Source of the DNA: Excoecaria cochinchinensis
Taxonomy: Eukaryota > Streptophyta > Magnoliopsida > Malpighiales > Euphorbiaceae
NCBI GenBank assembly: GCA_947683425.1
Contig: CANTUQ010000004.1
Location: forward strand, 33,867,001 to 33,931,000
DNA length: 64,000 bases
Direction: 5' to 3'
Shown: piece by piece, positions 1-13,100 of the stretch
How positions within the stretch are numbered: the stretch's first letter is position 1
Layout: every line of letters starts with the position of its first letter
Notes under the pieces: generated by a model
Seen by the model: the letters and a program-made list of their open reading frames with translations, nothing else
Databases searched by the model: none
Told to the model about the DNA's origin: nothing
Position numbers and translations under genes: made by a program

Positions 1-259
1 AAAATTTAGAGTGAAACCAAGGTCAAATAAGCCTCCAAAAGTCAAAAATACGAAAAAGTGGCGGTTCGGTTCAAATAGTAACTAGTTTGATCGAGCCTTT
101 AAAATTAGTAAATGAGCTCCAAAAATCACTAAAAATTACAGATTTTCCTAAAATAATATTTAGAATTTATTGACAGTAAAAAAGTAATTTTTCGGTAACA
201 CCGGTAATTGTTGAATCTAACCGATCTGATTGAATCGGATCAAAAACGGACTCCGATTG
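1..259 (+). repeat. LTR-like U3 repeat block (left part, interrupted)
   Basis: Non-coding, AT-rich sequence homologous to the blocks at 3866-4150 and 4150-4440: they share a run like GGTCAAATAA, a stretch with CGGTTC and AAATAG, and a GACCGAAAA/GGACTCC-type end. It ends in GATTG, the left copy of the target-site duplication of the solo LTR that follows, and continues at 2931. I read it as part of the U3 region of an old LTR, probably of the plus-strand element whose PBS is at 42399. No gene is visible. Confidence 0.5.
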
Positions 260-2925
260 TGTAACACCCCATTCCCATCCACTCGCATAGCTTCGCTGCG
301 GTAGTTGAGAATGGTTGTCACAACACATGTCACATGCACATTTCATACACTTTCATAGACATACACAAGTATACCAATTAATTTCATTCGCATGCAGCAG
401 AAGACATTCACTATGCATACAAAATCACATACCTTCATATTAGATTACATCATATATACCAAAGTTATGCTATAAGTTCTTACATGGCCAAAAGTTATTA
501 AGTACATATGCATAATACAAAATAACAAAACCTACACTAAGGAACGAATCCTAATGTGTTGACCAACCAAGATGTGGGACCGTCCTTCAAGTCACTTCGC
601 TTCAGAACCTACACGGATTGAAAACCCATGCTAAGCGACAATGCTTAGTGTGGAAACAATAGCAATATATGCATATATATAGTAACAAGCATATGATAAT
701 CAATATCAAATATATTCCCTATATCCATGCTTCATTTTTAACATGCTTCGCATACTAATTATTAAGTACACTTTCAATACTCATAAGACATATCAGAAAA
801 TCATATTCAATTGCCATATTATCACATATTAATCTATAGCACATCGCATTCATAATATCATATCGCATAGCAATCACTTTGCACATTATAGTTTATTTCA
901 TTATTAAAGCCTTGCCTGCAATTCAAAGATGTAGATAACCGATATCGAATTAGTATTCGACAGTACAGGAATCACATATGTATCCGAAGATACTCACTTT
1001 CGCATTAGTACCCATAGGTAAAGAAATAATCAATAAGAGATATTAAATACATTTTTAGAATCCAGGAAGGATTCAATATGCATTTGGATTCCAGAGGAAT
1101 CAGACACTTTAGCTATAGCACTTAGACCCTATAGGCATGCCTATCTATCCACTACTTGACTCACAGGCTAAATTATTTATTAGATTATTATTCGCATTAT
1201 CATAGAGAACATCATCATTAATATGGCATCACGATAGGCATCATCACATCACTTATTCACACTATGGCTTACTTCACAATTCACCTCTCATTGTATAAAT
1301 ATGCATATATATAATTATATGTAAATATATTCACATGGTATCCACTATAATAACTTTCATATGCATATTCATTTATCAATAAAATGTATTAGTTTAACAA
1401 GAATAAGTCAATTTGAAATTCTTTGCAACAACCAAAAGTGTTGCACTCGCGACAGACATGCAGAACCCAGCCTTCACCTCTGTCTCGCTCGCATAAATGC
1501 TTGCGCACACGATAGAAGCCAAACTAACAATTCAATCCAGTGGAGCGTTCTGTCGCGCTCGTGACAGAACTGAATTTTCTATTCAATGCTCTATGCTTCA
1601 CTCCTAGTGTTCATGCATTCTGCCCCAAACACACTTATAACCTCCAAAACTCATCCTAACATAGTTATCTGCCTTCATAGCCTTCTAGACACTCACTTAT
1701 CTACTTGCTAAGAGTACAATTGCACAATTCTCATTATTTTTAGATGTATATCTGTCTACATGCTCCAAAAACCCTCTTATAAGCTTAAACTAATTTAGGC
1801 ACACTTTATGAAGGCCATAGGGTCCCCAAATCAAAATGGTTATTCCTAACATATTATAGGCACGTTCCTTAGAAATTCAAATCCCTTAGCCTCATTCGAT
1901 TTAGAGTTTTACAATTGAAATTATAGTTTATACAAACCTATTAGGACATTTACCATACACATCCAGTTTTTACCCTCTCAAGCTAGTCAAGCTTGAAATC
2001 CATTCAATTATTAAAATCCAAAATTCTAAACATACACAGGACTACCCAATGAACATACCCTCCATTCGACATGCTCAATATCACATTAAGCCATAATCAC
2101 ACAATTTATATATTAACACCACAAGTCACTTAAAAACAGAACAATCATGCTTAATTTCAATCTTATGACCAACAATCACCACATCAATTGATCCTTTCTA
2201 TTCAATTCACAAATGCACATAATTACACATTTTCTAGATTCATCAACCATATACACAAAAATAATGTTTCCCAACCTCTTCGCCTAAGCTCCTCTTTGAT
2301 CACTTAGCACTTGATTCACCAATCTTTGCTTTACCTTTGTCTTTCCTTGGTTCCACAACTACAAGTATTATCCAATTTCTAGAATTGGATGCAAATGATC
2401 AATACTCACATCCATCAAAATACGAAAACAAGAAGGAGTAGAAGAAGAATAACCAATAACCCACCTTACTTTCCTAGATGAGGAGAACACTATACATGCA
2501 GCACTTTAAGATTTAAACCAGCAGAAATTATAGTAGATTGACTAAGGAAAGGAGGAAAATGAAGAAGGAGAGAAAGAAGAAGAAAGAGCAACCGATCCAC
2601 ATGCAAATATGGGTTTTCTCTCTCCTCAAGACACTTATATTGAATGTAGCAAGTCTGGTGGCAAAGGTAGAAATGGACACTTGGATTCCACTACTTCTAC
2701 CCAAAATCTGAATTAGTTAACTTAATCACCATTTCCATTAATTAACCTTCCACTAATCTTAATCATACACTTCTATAATAAGGCCACTAAACTTATTTAT
2801 TCGTTTAATTGAGTCCTCAATTCCTTTTGCACTCAAGTCTAGAATTTAGCAAACTTCAATTTACATTTACCCAATTACCCCAATTAGACCAATATTGCTA
2901 CTAGGGCATAATTCAGGCTATTATA
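260..2925 (-). mobile_element. Solo LTR, Tekay-type Ty3/gypsy, 2.67 kb
   Basis: The insertion begins TGTAACACCCC and ends in a mutated GGCTATTATA (the family end is G-TGTTACA). It is flanked by the 5-bp duplication GATTG at 255-259 and 2926-2930. The flanks join smoothly and there is no internal gag/pol, so this is a solo LTR left by recombination between two LTRs. Shared dyad modules (GCATGC module at 1132-1154, CTAAGCG hairpin at 631-648) show the LTR reads on the minus strand. A weak TATA-like site lies near 2632-2642 and is followed in the minus direction by a GA-rich leader. The terminal C-to-T and G-to-A changes suggest methylation-driven decay. Confidence 0.85.
1434..1568. repeat. Dyad cassette array (CGCGACAG type) in solo LTR
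   Basis: Cluster of imperfect palindromes built on CTCGCGACAG / CTGTCGCG, for example around 1446-1456 and 1548-1566, where CTGTCGCGCTCGTGACAG folds on itself. It sits downstream of the putative start of transcription and upstream of the GCATGC module, the same relative position as the arrays in the other LTRs of this window. Confidence 0.55.
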
Positions 2926-3865
2926 GATTGAGTTAAAATTTTGTGTACAGCCTATTTTTTACATTTTATGAATTATGCAATCAAATTAGGGATGAATTGG
3001 ATTTGGGAAGTGAGAAAACCACAGAAAAATTGCATTATGGACTTAAAATTTGCATTTTGTGCTTGTGAGTGTGGGCTTAAGGTTGGACCAAGGCCCAACC
3101 CAATTCGACCAATTTATTTGCCATAAAGGAGGCAGATTTATTAGATAGAATCCTTATCTCCTCCAGCCTCCTTCTCCCTCTTGCTTGGCCGAACCATTCT
3201 CCTCATCCTCTCTCTCAATTTCCTCAATTCTCCTCCTAATTTCTCACCAAATCTAAGCATTCTAAGTATGATTCAGCCTCCCTATAAGAACTTCTTAGTC
3301 CCTAACCTTTGATTTGAGGTAGAAAATTGGGTGAAATCAAGGGACAAAGTAAAGTACTTGATTTTGGGTAAGTAAGATTTAAGTTTTAAATTTAGTTTAA
3401 GGGTGCCTAGGGATATTTTTGGGTACCTAGAGTTCATTTATGAGGTTATTTTGAGCAAAATAGATCAAAATTTTGGTAAAAATTTTATGTGTATTTTCGG
3501 CCCCTTATAGAAAATCAAAAAGGTGTTCAAGCTTCTAAAGAGAAAGGCAAGGACAATGAAGTTTAGGAGAGCTTGAGCAAGTGTATAAGGTTAGTGGCTA
3601 TAAAATCCTTCAATTTCCTTCAAAATTGGATATGTTTACTGTAATGGCCTGAAACTGGTGTGGTGATGATCAGTGAATTCTATAGAGTCTGTTATGTGAT
3701 ATTTGGTATGAAAATGATAGCTTGAGTACCTTTGATTTTAGAAGAGTTAAAAGGTTAAAAGTGCTCAGGCCAGGGAAGCCCTTAATAGGTGATCTCCCGG
3801 GAAGCCGGTGGAGAAAAATATTTTATTGAATTATTGGAAAATAGAAGTTATAAGGAGTCCAGTGG
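2926..3865 (+). repeat. LTR-like sequence, first (older) copy of leader region
   Basis: Continuation of the block broken at 259. It parallels 4440-5100: both have a purine/pyrimidine GGCCCAA-type stretch, then a pyrimidine-rich leader (3150-3260 versus 4640-4720), then GGTAGAAAAT..GAAATCAAG, TTTCGGCC and AAGGTTAGTGG. It is therefore a diverged tandem duplicate of the LTR promoter and leader. The short open frame at 2941-3126 has no recognisable domain. Confidence 0.45.
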
Positions 3866-4440
3866 TATAATTTGGAGTGAAAATGAGGTCAAATAAATTT
3901 TCGAAAGTCAAAAAGAAGAAAAACCTCTTGTTCGATTCAAATAGCAACTGGTTTGACCAAAGTTTGACCGAAACTTTAAAGATAATAAATGATCTCTAAA
4001 AAGTTATCTAAAGGCATAGATAGACTCTGAATAGTGTGTGCAACAGTTTGGTAGTGAAAAAGTAATTTTATGGTGACATTAAAAATAGATAAATTAGACC
4101 GGTTTAATTGAACCAGACCGAAAATGGACCCTGAATGAGATGGAATCAAGGTCAAATGAGTTTTTAGGGGCAAAAAAAAAGTTAAGTATTAAAAGTGAAC
4201 CGAATCGGTCCAACCAGAGAACCGAACCTGTCGGACCAATGACCACAGTTTACCGATTTGACCGAGATCTAACTAGAGCTATGGAGCTCAGAAAAATTAT
4301 CTACAAGTATTAATTTGCTTGAAATATTATGGAGAATCAAATGGTAAAGGAAAATAAATTTTACGGTGAGACAGAAAATTTGATTATCAGACTAGTAGGA
4401 AATTATCGGACCGAAAAATGGTCTCCAATTGCGTTGAAAT
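3866..4440 (+). repeat. Two tandem U3 blocks of about 285 bp
   Basis: Two head-to-tail, clearly diverged copies of a block that begins near a GGTCAAAT run and ends near GACCGAAAATGGWCYC. They match the split block 1-259. Together they make three U3-type units upstream of the TATA site at 4613. Tandem U3 blocks often act as enhancers in plant LTRs; here that role is inferred from position only. Confidence 0.5.
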
Positions 4441-4612
4441 TTTATATGGAGCCTAATTAATATTTTTTAAGAATTATGGAACCATTTTTATGAGGAGTTG
4501 AGCTTGAGAAGTGATCAAAATTAATTGTGCCAAAATAATGCTTAAATAAGTCAATTGGGCCTAATTGGGTTGGCCCAATTGGTTGAACCAAGCCTAACCC
4601 ATCTAGAATGTC

Positions 4613-4620
4613 TATATATA
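4613..4620 (+). promoter_or_regulatory. TATA box of plus-strand LTR
   Basis: TATATATA, preceded by a GGGCCTAATTGGG stretch and followed about 20 bases later by a pyrimidine-rich leader (TTTCTCCATTTCTCCTCC). Placement after the tandem U3 blocks fits an LTR promoter on the plus strand. Confidence 0.5.
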
Positions 4621-4624
4621 GTGG

Positions 4625-5995
4625 AAAAATCTGCATTTTTCTTGATGTTTCTCCATTTCTCCTCCCCGTTCTAGCCATGACCATTTCCACCCAAAGAAAC
4701 CTTAAATTCTCTTAGACTTTCTAAATTAATTCCATCAAATTAAACCATCCCAAATAATTTTAAGCTCCTTATTTCATTGGTAATCATCTCTAGAGTTCAT
4801 TTGAAGTGAAAGATTAGGTAGAAATCAAGTAGAGAAGGTTATGTATAAAAATTGAGGTAAGTGATTTTGGGTATCATAAATTTAAAGGCTCAAATAGGTA
4901 ATTTAAGGTGCGTATAGTATATTTATGATGTTATTTTGAATTAAAGAAGCAAATTAATGGTGGTTATCCTTGGTGACATATTCGGCCACTTAGGGTTTTA
5001 AGGGGTATGGAAGTTGTTTCATGGGTTAAAGATCATGAAAAGGAAGTTTAAGGAGTGGAGATCAAGAATCTAAGGTTAGTGGATACAATATCCCATCCTT
5101 TCCATTAATTATGTATGTTTTTAGCTTATGTTCATATTGTATGTGTGTGATTTATGCATGTTTAATTGAAATAAACTTGATAGACATGTTTTGGGAGGTT
5201 AAATATAAGATTTAAATGATTAAAATGGAGAGAAATAAATTGTATACCAAGAATACTTTGTAGGCCGAATTGAATACCTTGAGTATATTAAGGTATACAT
5301 GATGTTTTAGATGAATTAATGGCATATATAATAATTTATATGTAATATGGCTAAATTAATAATTAAAGAGATGAAAAATAATATTAAAGGGTAGACATAA
5401 TGTAGGCCGAATAGATTGTCTAGATTAAATTCAATATATGTTATGATATAATGTAATTAAACTTTATACTTAGGCTAAATGAAATGAAATATAAGTATAT
5501 AAATGAAGAAAGAATGAAAAATAAAAATAAGAAGAGAAAGATTAATTGAGTCGAATGGATTCCTAAAGACAACCTAAGAAAAATTGATGATTTGATGTAA
5601 ATTAAGTGTAATTATATGTTAATTTAAGTATAATATAGTTAAATGAATGAAAATTTAGTGAAAAGAAAAGTGGAATATGAAGTATATATATAGGCCGAAT
5701 GGTAACCTTAAGGTTATTACAGTGTAAAATCGAAAATTGTTATATATTTTGATATAAAATGAACATATAATGTAAAATGAGTGTATGTTAATTTATTTTG
5801 AATTAATTCAACATAAATGAATATTTTAGAATATAATAATGCATTATGTTAATAATTGAAATGGTTATTTATGTGGTATTTTAATGAAAATATGGCATGG
5901 ATTATGTTAAAATAACTAAATTAGTGGAATGAAGATGTTGTAGTGAGAAAAGATTGAATTATGTGAAGATTTGTCATATTGACATAATGGTATGC
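4625..5995 (+). other. Transcribed part (R/U5) of the old plus-strand LTR, interrupted
   Basis: AT-rich, non-coding. The phrase TAGGCCGAAT recurs near 5262, 5403 and 5691, each time followed by a short CT-rich step, suggesting decayed internal repeats. The sequence ends in TATGC, the left target-site duplication of the Tat element, and resumes at 27468. No gene or RNA is recognised. Confidence 0.4.
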
Positions 5996-6189
5996 TGTAG
6001 ACACCAGGTCCTAAGGCAGTCCAGGTCAGAGTTACCCGATGACGAGATCAATGTCGGTTTTCGGATAAATGGATGGAATTCGGAGGTTTTCGTTTTTTGG
6101 TTTCACAAGGATTAAAATCTTTTTCTCTATGGCGTGAGGTTTTGAAAGAATTTGGGAAATTTAGCTTAAAATTGAGATTTTGCTGTTCG

Positions 6190-6460
6190 GACGGGATGAC
6201 CGACGGAGTAGGGACGCCCGTCCCTAGTTGGTGTGCCCCGTCTCTAGCATATAGGGACGGGCCATCGTTTGGACAAATAGGCCGTCTCTATGTGTTGTAG
6301 GGACGGCCCCGTCGATAGCGGCGGACACATGTCGGTGTAGAAACGTCCGTCCCTAGTCCCGCGCCTTGGCCCGTCTGTGTCAAGATTTCCACGCGTACCC
6401 TCATTAGGGGCGTAAAGCCCGTCGGTAGTTAAAGGGATGGCCGTCGGTAGTCGATCTGAT
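6190..6460. repeat. GC-rich dyad cluster in Tat LTR
   Basis: Repeated complementary words such as TAGGGACGG, CCGTCCCTA, GGGACGGGCC and GCCGTCTCTA occur over about 260 bases upstream of the TATA box. They give several possible hairpins. A word TAAAGCCCGTCGGTA (6413-6427) recurs in the internal promoter region at 17350-17364. The same cluster is at about 21450-21720 in the 3' LTR. Confidence 0.6.
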
Positions 6461-6610
6461 CAGATAGCGCCGGATTTGTTAAAATTTGATCTGATAAGCT
6501 TTCATCTTCAAAAAATGGGGATAAGATATTTGGTTAAAAATTGAATTTTAAAACTCCTTTTAAAATTCAAACTTTAAACTGATGCTTATCTTATTTATCT
6601 CCAAAAATTC

Positions 6611-6617
6611 TATAAAT
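6611..6617 (+). promoter_or_regulatory. Probable TATA box of Tat LTR
   Basis: TATAAAT in the context TTCTATAAATTG, conserved in the 3' LTR near 21871. It lies about 150 bases after the GC-rich dyad cluster. No other good TATA candidate stands out in the first half of the LTR. Confidence 0.45.
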
Positions 6618-8104
6618 TGTGAAGTAAAGTTCATTTTTTGGGGTTGGAAAAATTAACAAATTTTTTGGAGGAAAATTAGCAAATTTTGAGAGAGTGGGAA
6701 ATTTTTAAAGAAAAATCTTTTGTGAGCAATTTACAAAAATCTAAAAAATCTCTATTATTTTCAGAATTTTATTCGATAAAAATTCTTTCAGTTAATTGAC
6801 TTTTCTAAAATTCTTTTTGTGAATTAAGCCAATTTGAGGGAACGAAATTCATTCGTTTCCATCAATCCAGCTAATTCAAATACTTGATAGCTATCAAATT
6901 TTCAAAGAAAGAAAAACATAAATTTTCTTTCTTCGATCCATTTTTACTTGATCCTTGTGGAGCGTGCGGGGACCGGAGTCATTCGACATTCACCCAAAAA
7001 GGTAAAATCCGAGGGTAAACATTCTGGATTGATATTTGTGTAATTTAACTTGACTCATATTAATTGTTTTTTTGAAATAATATTTGTTTTACAAAGAATT
7101 GGAATTTTGAAAGGCTTTTTAATTTATTTTCTACCCCTTTTATCTTTTAACCCATTTCTTTTAAAGTTTCTTGTTATGTTATTTTTCTTTTTTTTATTCA
7201 TGATTTTGACACTAACATGTTTATTTCTATGAGTTATTTTTTTTACCATGTTGGAATTGGAGTGGTTAATAAGGGTGGTCGCGCTAACTTGAGGCTTCCC
7301 ATCTGGGTTCTTTCTTTACCCTTGACTTTATTCATTTTATTATGAAGATGGTTGTAATATCGCTAGGCAAAGTCACTAAACCATTTTTATTAATTAATTT
7401 GAATTTTTTTTTTAAATAAAAATGGGACCAATGTCTCAATTTTCTCCATCCAAAATAAAACCATCACATCAAAAATTGTTTTATAATAAATGCGCATGGC
7501 AGGACCAATGTCCTCACTCCAAATGAATATCCCGATTTTTGTATAATGTATATATTGTTTTTTTTAGTGGGGGTTGTATTCCGCCCCTAGTTTTATTGTA
7601 ATTTATTTTGAGAATGTTTATTTTAAGAATGCTTTACTTATTGCTTTTGACGTGAATGATTGTGCCTTAATTAAATGCATCGTGTGGGAAGTTGATGATA
7701 CTATAAATTCAAAACTTAATTATAATATTAATCAAGGTACAAATAAATGAGAAGTCCCGAACTCACTCTGGTCTTGGGCTCAATGAGGTTAGAGGTCTAG
7801 GACCTCCAAAATATCTCTTGTTCCCCTTCAAAAGGCTTAATTTACATAATCCTAGGCTCCAGGGGGTAGAGGCTGAGACCTCCAAAATCTCTCTGGTTTG
7901 CCCAGGATGGATATGTATGCGCCGTCTTAGGCTCGCTGCGGGTAGACAACCCTTCCCAATGTTCTATTAGGTGGCGACTCCAAGAAACCTCTTTGTTGCC
8001 CAAAATAGACACACTTGTAAATAACTTACAAGTTTTAATGAATCCCATCTCGATCGCCCTAAAGTGGGCTTTCGAGAGGCCAAGGGGTTCGGCGCGCGTC
8101 ACAG

Positions 8105-8122
8105 TGGCGACTCCGCTGGGGA
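8105..8122 (+). other. Primer binding site, tRNA-Arg
   Basis: TGGCGACTCCGCTGGGGA begins two bases after the LTR end. It is complementary to a tRNA 3' end reading CCCCAGCGGAGTCGCCA, which matches plant tRNA-Arg. Arg priming is typical of Ogre/Tat elements and supports the lineage call. Confidence 0.9.
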
Positions 8123-8820
8123 CATACTCGAGACTTCGATTCGAAAGTACCTTGATTAAAAAAAAATTATAATTGAGTTTTAGCTTAAAAATTTCACCTT
8201 CCTTCAAAACTGCATTGCATCTCATTAGAGCCTTAGATCTACACTAGTTTGGTCCCTCTTTTAGCCCCGGTGCATTCCCGAAGCACGACTCTGCGTTCAC
8301 TCAATGTAGGGAAGTGTTAAGGATAATCACCAGCCTAAGCCTCGTACCATCATGGTATATTAAATGGTGACCCAATCGGTCGTTATGCTCGTGATGAGCT
8401 AGACCCGTTGGCAGGGACCATGCTTGGGTAGCCCTAAAGCAACACCACCTTTGACCAAAGCTCACGTAATGGCAATGGATACTCTCCCTAGGTGGTATGA
8501 ACCGTAATACCTTGCTTGCTGTATGGATCATTATGTATTGGACAAACCCAGATAACCTGACTGGTCACCTAATCAAAGGCTTTCATGCCCCGATAGGCCC
8601 ACGATGACTTATTCGGACTGCCTAAATACATAACGATCATAACCCATGCGTCTGTGCATTAGTTAGGAGAGGTTATGCTGCCGGTTTTTCACCGTGCACC
8701 AACGTGTCCATCGGTTCCCCAGATGATCCATGGGCCAATCCCACCTAGGAAAGAGACTATGACCTCGTGTGCGGGAGTAACAAGGTTGGAAGGACCTATG
8801 TGCTTGCATGTGGTTTGTGA
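8123..8820 (+). other. Untranslated leader of Tat element
   Basis: About 700 bases between PBS and gag. Open frames here (minus 7842-8225 and 8301-8531, plus 8675-8896) show no known domain and look like chance frames. The phrase TGTTTTTCAG near 8879-8888 looks like a splice acceptor just before the gag body, so gag may be translated from a spliced RNA. No separate ORF1 upstream of gag, as found in classical Ogre, is visible. Confidence 0.5.
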
Positions 8821-10136
8821 ATGCTGTATAGCACGATCATGCATCTTAGCACGTTCATGCATCATCCTGACCCTTTATGTTTTTCAGCCATCATAGATTC
8901 GCCTAGGTGGACAAGAGGGTCTCAGGGGCGATTACGCAGAAATCCATTCTTCGAGTTACCAGAAAGGGTGGAATATCTGGACTCTTCTTCTGAAACCAGC
9001 TACGCTACTTCAGCTCAGTTTTCTTTACTCGAAGAAATGGTAAACTCACCAAGAGGAGCAGATGCCACCAGGGCAATGATAGCAGAGGAAGTGGGCCGAA
9101 GGCTCGAAGAGTTTGAAAACCGGATGATGGCAATGATGGCCACAATGGGTCAGCAAGCGGCCCCACAGAACCCACCACCTCCTCCTATGAGAAATAATGA
9201 AAGGGGGGAGGTCAGAGAAGACCCCCAAGAGGAAATTCGCATGCCACCTGTAAACCTAAGAGTTACTACCTCAGGGGCACAAAGGGGAAGACCAGCCCCA
9301 AGGCTAGATGATGATTGGGAAGATGAAGAATATGAGGAGCGTATGTTTGAGAAAGGGAAAGCCCCTCAAACTGAAGAAGCCATCTGGAAGAAGATGGAGG
9401 AGAAATTTGAAGCAATGACAAGAATGCTAACAAAGGGCCGAGGAATAAACCCGGAAGACAAGGAGTTAGAAGGGGAGGATTTAGTCCCAATGAACTTTAA
9501 AATGCCGGATGTTCCGAAGTTTGATGGCACTTCTGACCCCAAGGCACACATAAAGCAGTACTCGCTGGTGATGAAGGGCACCACTTTGACAAAAAAGCAA
9601 AAGATTGAGTACTTTTGCTTGAGTTTGACTGGCCCAGCAGTAGATTGGTACCATGGGCTCGATCACCGAACCAAGGAGGACTGGGATTTATTGACGGAGG
9701 AGTTTTGAGGCAATATGACTGCAGTACAAGGATGGAAGTTACCCTGAAGGACCTAGAGTTGTTACAGTAGAAGGGAGGCGAGTCCTTCCATGAGTATCTA
9801 ACCAGGTGGAGGAATCAGGTGATGGAAATGAAGAGGAAACCGGATACTCAGGATCAAATACGGCTATTCATTAAAAATACGAGCTCGTATTTGAGAGAAG
9901 GATTAAGAATGAAAGGACTAAAAGACTGGGAGTCTCTGAAGGACATCGCCATCGAGGCCGAGGGAGAGTACCTTGTTAAGAGAGCAGCTAATGAGAACTA
10001 TCCCAAAGCAGTAGCTAGGGGGCAAGTAGACCAACAGGTTTCGCTAGTGGCGAGAGAAAAACTGCTGAGGTATCAACTGCTAATGGTAACCCGAGGCATT
10101 TTTCCAATCTTAGAAGGTCTTTATCATGGGTGCTGA
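8821..10136 (+). pseudogene. gag: Gag polyprotein of Tat element (broken)
   Basis: An open frame from 8821 to 9708 gives 295 residues. The acidic N-terminal half includes a Met-rich helix (RRLEEFENRMMAMMA). It is followed by the retrotransposon Gag core, with PKFDGTSDPKAHIKQY, YFCLSLTGPAVDWYHGL and a DWDLL end. A TGA stop and frameshift occur at about 9703-9708 and a TAG at about 9769. The frame then resumes to 10136 with SFHEYLTRWRNQV and a DIAIEAEGEYL-type tail. Gag would form the cytoplasmic virus-like particle. The true start codon is uncertain because a splice acceptor may lie just upstream. Confidence 0.8.
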
Positions 10137-13100
10137 GAAGACTGATGAAAGAGGGTAAGCTACAGCCTATGCCAACCAAATCTGCTAGAACTCAAGGCAT
10201 GCCAGGACATAAAGATGATGAGTATTGTGCATATCATCAGCACACTAGGCATACAACTGATAACTGCAAGACGTTGAGGCATGCAATTCAAGACCTAATT
10301 GACTCAAAGCAGATCACAGACCCAGAGAAGAGAGGGGGTCAAAAGAAAGCTGGGTACAATAGTATGCCCCCGCCAGTGAATATGATCGGGTCCAGTTTAC
10401 TCGAAAAGTTTGTGTTAAAGGAATTGTACGGCAACGATGTCCACACTGCTGTCACGAACCTCTATGAGGGGAGTGAAGAAGGGCTTCCCGCTGTAGTGAT
10501 CGATTACTGGTCCACTGATGATAGTGGAACTGAAAATAATGATTATGAAATATTTTCCGACCCGTGGGATTCGGAGGAGGAGGAAGAAGCAAAGAAGAAT
10601 AAAGTAGGAGCTGTGACCCGGAGCGGAAGGGTAGCTCCAGAAGTCGAGAAGCCCCAAGGGCCAGTTGAGGGCGAAAAAAGAAAAGAGCCGGAAGAAGATC
10701 TGATTGTCAAACAGCTGAAAAAGACGCCAGCTCAAATTTCAATATGGGATCTCTTGAGACAGTCGTCGTCGCGTAGACAGAAGGTAGTAGAGGCTTTGTA
10801 CGAGGCAACTGTGGCCACAACTATTTCGCCTACAGAACTTTTGGATGTAGTGAAAGGAGGATCGGGAGAAAATGTTATTTTCACCAGTGCTGATTTGCCA
10901 GCAGAAGGCCGCAACCATAATCGCCCTTTGTACATAAGGGCACAGATTAACCAAAAGCACACAGCCTGTGTAATGGTGGATGATGGCTCTTCGATAAATG
11001 TGTGCCCACAGGTGGCAATTGCAGCTTTTGGGGTGACAGAGGATATGTTAGCCAAATCTAATCTCACCATCACAGCATATGACAACTCGCATAGACATGT
11101 TTCGAGGACATTCATGGCGACAGTGAAGACGGGACCAGTAGAGTTGGAAGTAGAGTTTGTGGTACTGCCTATACCCGCCAATTTCTCAGCTCTTTTAGGT
11201 AGACCATGGTTTCATAAGTTGGGAGGAGTCCCCTCTACGCTTCACCAGATGGTAAAAATACCTCATGAAGGCCGGATCGTGACTATAAGGGCTGCACGGG
11301 AGAATCAAGTTTCAATACTGGAGATCGCTGGGCAGCTGTTTAGTGGATTTCATGTTGCCATGATAGGTGAGGAAGAGCAGAAGGAAGAAAGCCCCCAGGT
11401 GCTAAATATGATGAAGAGGATGTCATTCCTCCCTAGCGCAGGACTGGGTAAGAATTCTCAGGGGATGCCAATAGCTATTGCTACCAAGGGCCAAAAAGGC
11501 AGAAGGGGTCTAGGATACACAGGTGTGGTAGGAAGGGGTGAGAAGCCAGAAATGGAAATTTCTCATATCCAGAAGACTTTTGTGCTAGCAACCGCAACGT
11601 GTGCCTATGCAGGGGAAGTTGAACCGCAATGGCTGGATGGAAGAATTGTGCCAGGGTTCGAGGTTTTCAATGAAGTCTATGACTGGGACATTGGATTGAT
11701 CAAGATAGTAAAGGGCTTTTGGGATGAAGAAATCATGACCAGTAGGACAATTTGGGACCGTGAGATGCCTGAAGAAGTGATCACTGAGAAGAGGGTAGTC
11801 ACCCAGCTGAAGGGGAAGGCAAAGGTAGAGGAAGCCATACAGGAGTTAATTGAGGAGCTTCCAAAGAGCCAAAGTGACGCAGGACCATCAACCGCGGCAG
11901 ATGTGCCAGCAGAGGAGGAAGAGGAAAATAGTATAGATTTTCTTTTTGCTCCAGAACTTTTCAATGATGTTAATGTCAATTTCAATCTTATTAATAAATT
12001 GAATGATTTTGCTTACTTATGTGATGTTTCCGATGATTTCACTATGCATGATCATGATCATCATCCATCCATATTTGATATTGATTCAACTGATGCTACT
12101 CCATTTAATCTTGGAACCATAGAAAACCCAAAAGAAATTTTGATAGCATCAAATATAACTCCTGAAGAGCGAGAAAAATTTAAGAGAATCTTAAAAAAAT
12201 ATGAAAAAGTCTTTGCCTGGACCTACGAAGATATGCCAGGAATCGATCGGGAAGTCACAGAGCACGCTATTCCTACATATCCAGACCACAAACCCGTTAA
12301 ACAGAAGCTGAGAAGGCTTAGGCCAGAATGGGCAGATAAAGTGAAGGAGGAGATTCACTAGCAAATCAAAGCCAAATTTCTAGTTGAGGTGTAATATCCG
12401 ACTTGGTTGGCCAATGTTGTCCCCGTAGCCAAAAAGAATGGCAAGGTAAGGGTATGCGTAGATTATCGGGACTTGAATAAGGCCTGTCCAAAAGATGACT
12501 TTCCATTGCCCCATATAGATGTGCTGATAGACAGCGCCGCTGCTTGCGAGATGTATAGCTTTGGAGATGGTTATGCGGGCTACAATCAAATTCTCAATAA
12601 AATAATTGACCAAATTAAGACGGCGTTCATCACGGAATGGGGGATCTATGCTTATCGAGTAATGCCTTTTGGCAACAAAAATCTTGAATGACTTAATCCA
12701 TAAAGAAGTTGAGGTATATGTGGATGACATGATGATCAAGTCAGCCACTAGAGAAGGTCATTTTGAAGCCCTGGAAATGTTCTTCCTAAGGATAAATAAG
12801 TATAATCTGTGGTTAAATCCTAAGAAATGTATCTTTGGTGTTATCTCAGGGAAGCTCCTAGGACACGTGGTTAGCCAGAGGGGTATTGAGATTGACCCGG
12901 ATAAGGTTAAGGCCATCAGAGAAATGCCAATACCGCAGAAGGAAAAGGATGTGAGAAGCTTTCTGGGTAGGTTGCAATACATCAGCAGGTTTATTGCTAA
13001 GCTTACTTCAATCTGCGAACCGATCTTCAAACTACTCAGAAAATACCAACCAGTAGTATGGAACGAAAGTTGTCAGAAGGCTTTCGATACTGTCAGAGAG

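Larger units (their letters stand above)
5996..8103 (+). repeat. 5' LTR of the Tat element (2108 bp)
   Basis: Matches 21256-22557 plus 26654-27462 along its whole length. It starts TGTAGACACC and ends GTCACA. It contains a GC-rich dyad cluster (6190-6460), a TATA box (6611), a T-rich stretch at 7050-7250 and a conserved end at 7740-8103. Small open frames in it, including a hydrophobic one at 7050-7232, are low-complexity artefacts. Confidence 0.95.

Noticed and set aside
7050..7232. Hydrophobic 60-residue frame resembling a membrane segment
   Set aside because: T-rich low-complexity part of the Tat LTR; the second LTR copy has frame-breaking differences at the same place.
8105..8122. tRNA-Arg-like sequence
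   Set aside because: Only an 18-base complement of a tRNA 3' end; it is a primer binding site and not a tRNA gene. No tRNA or rRNA gene was recognised in the window.
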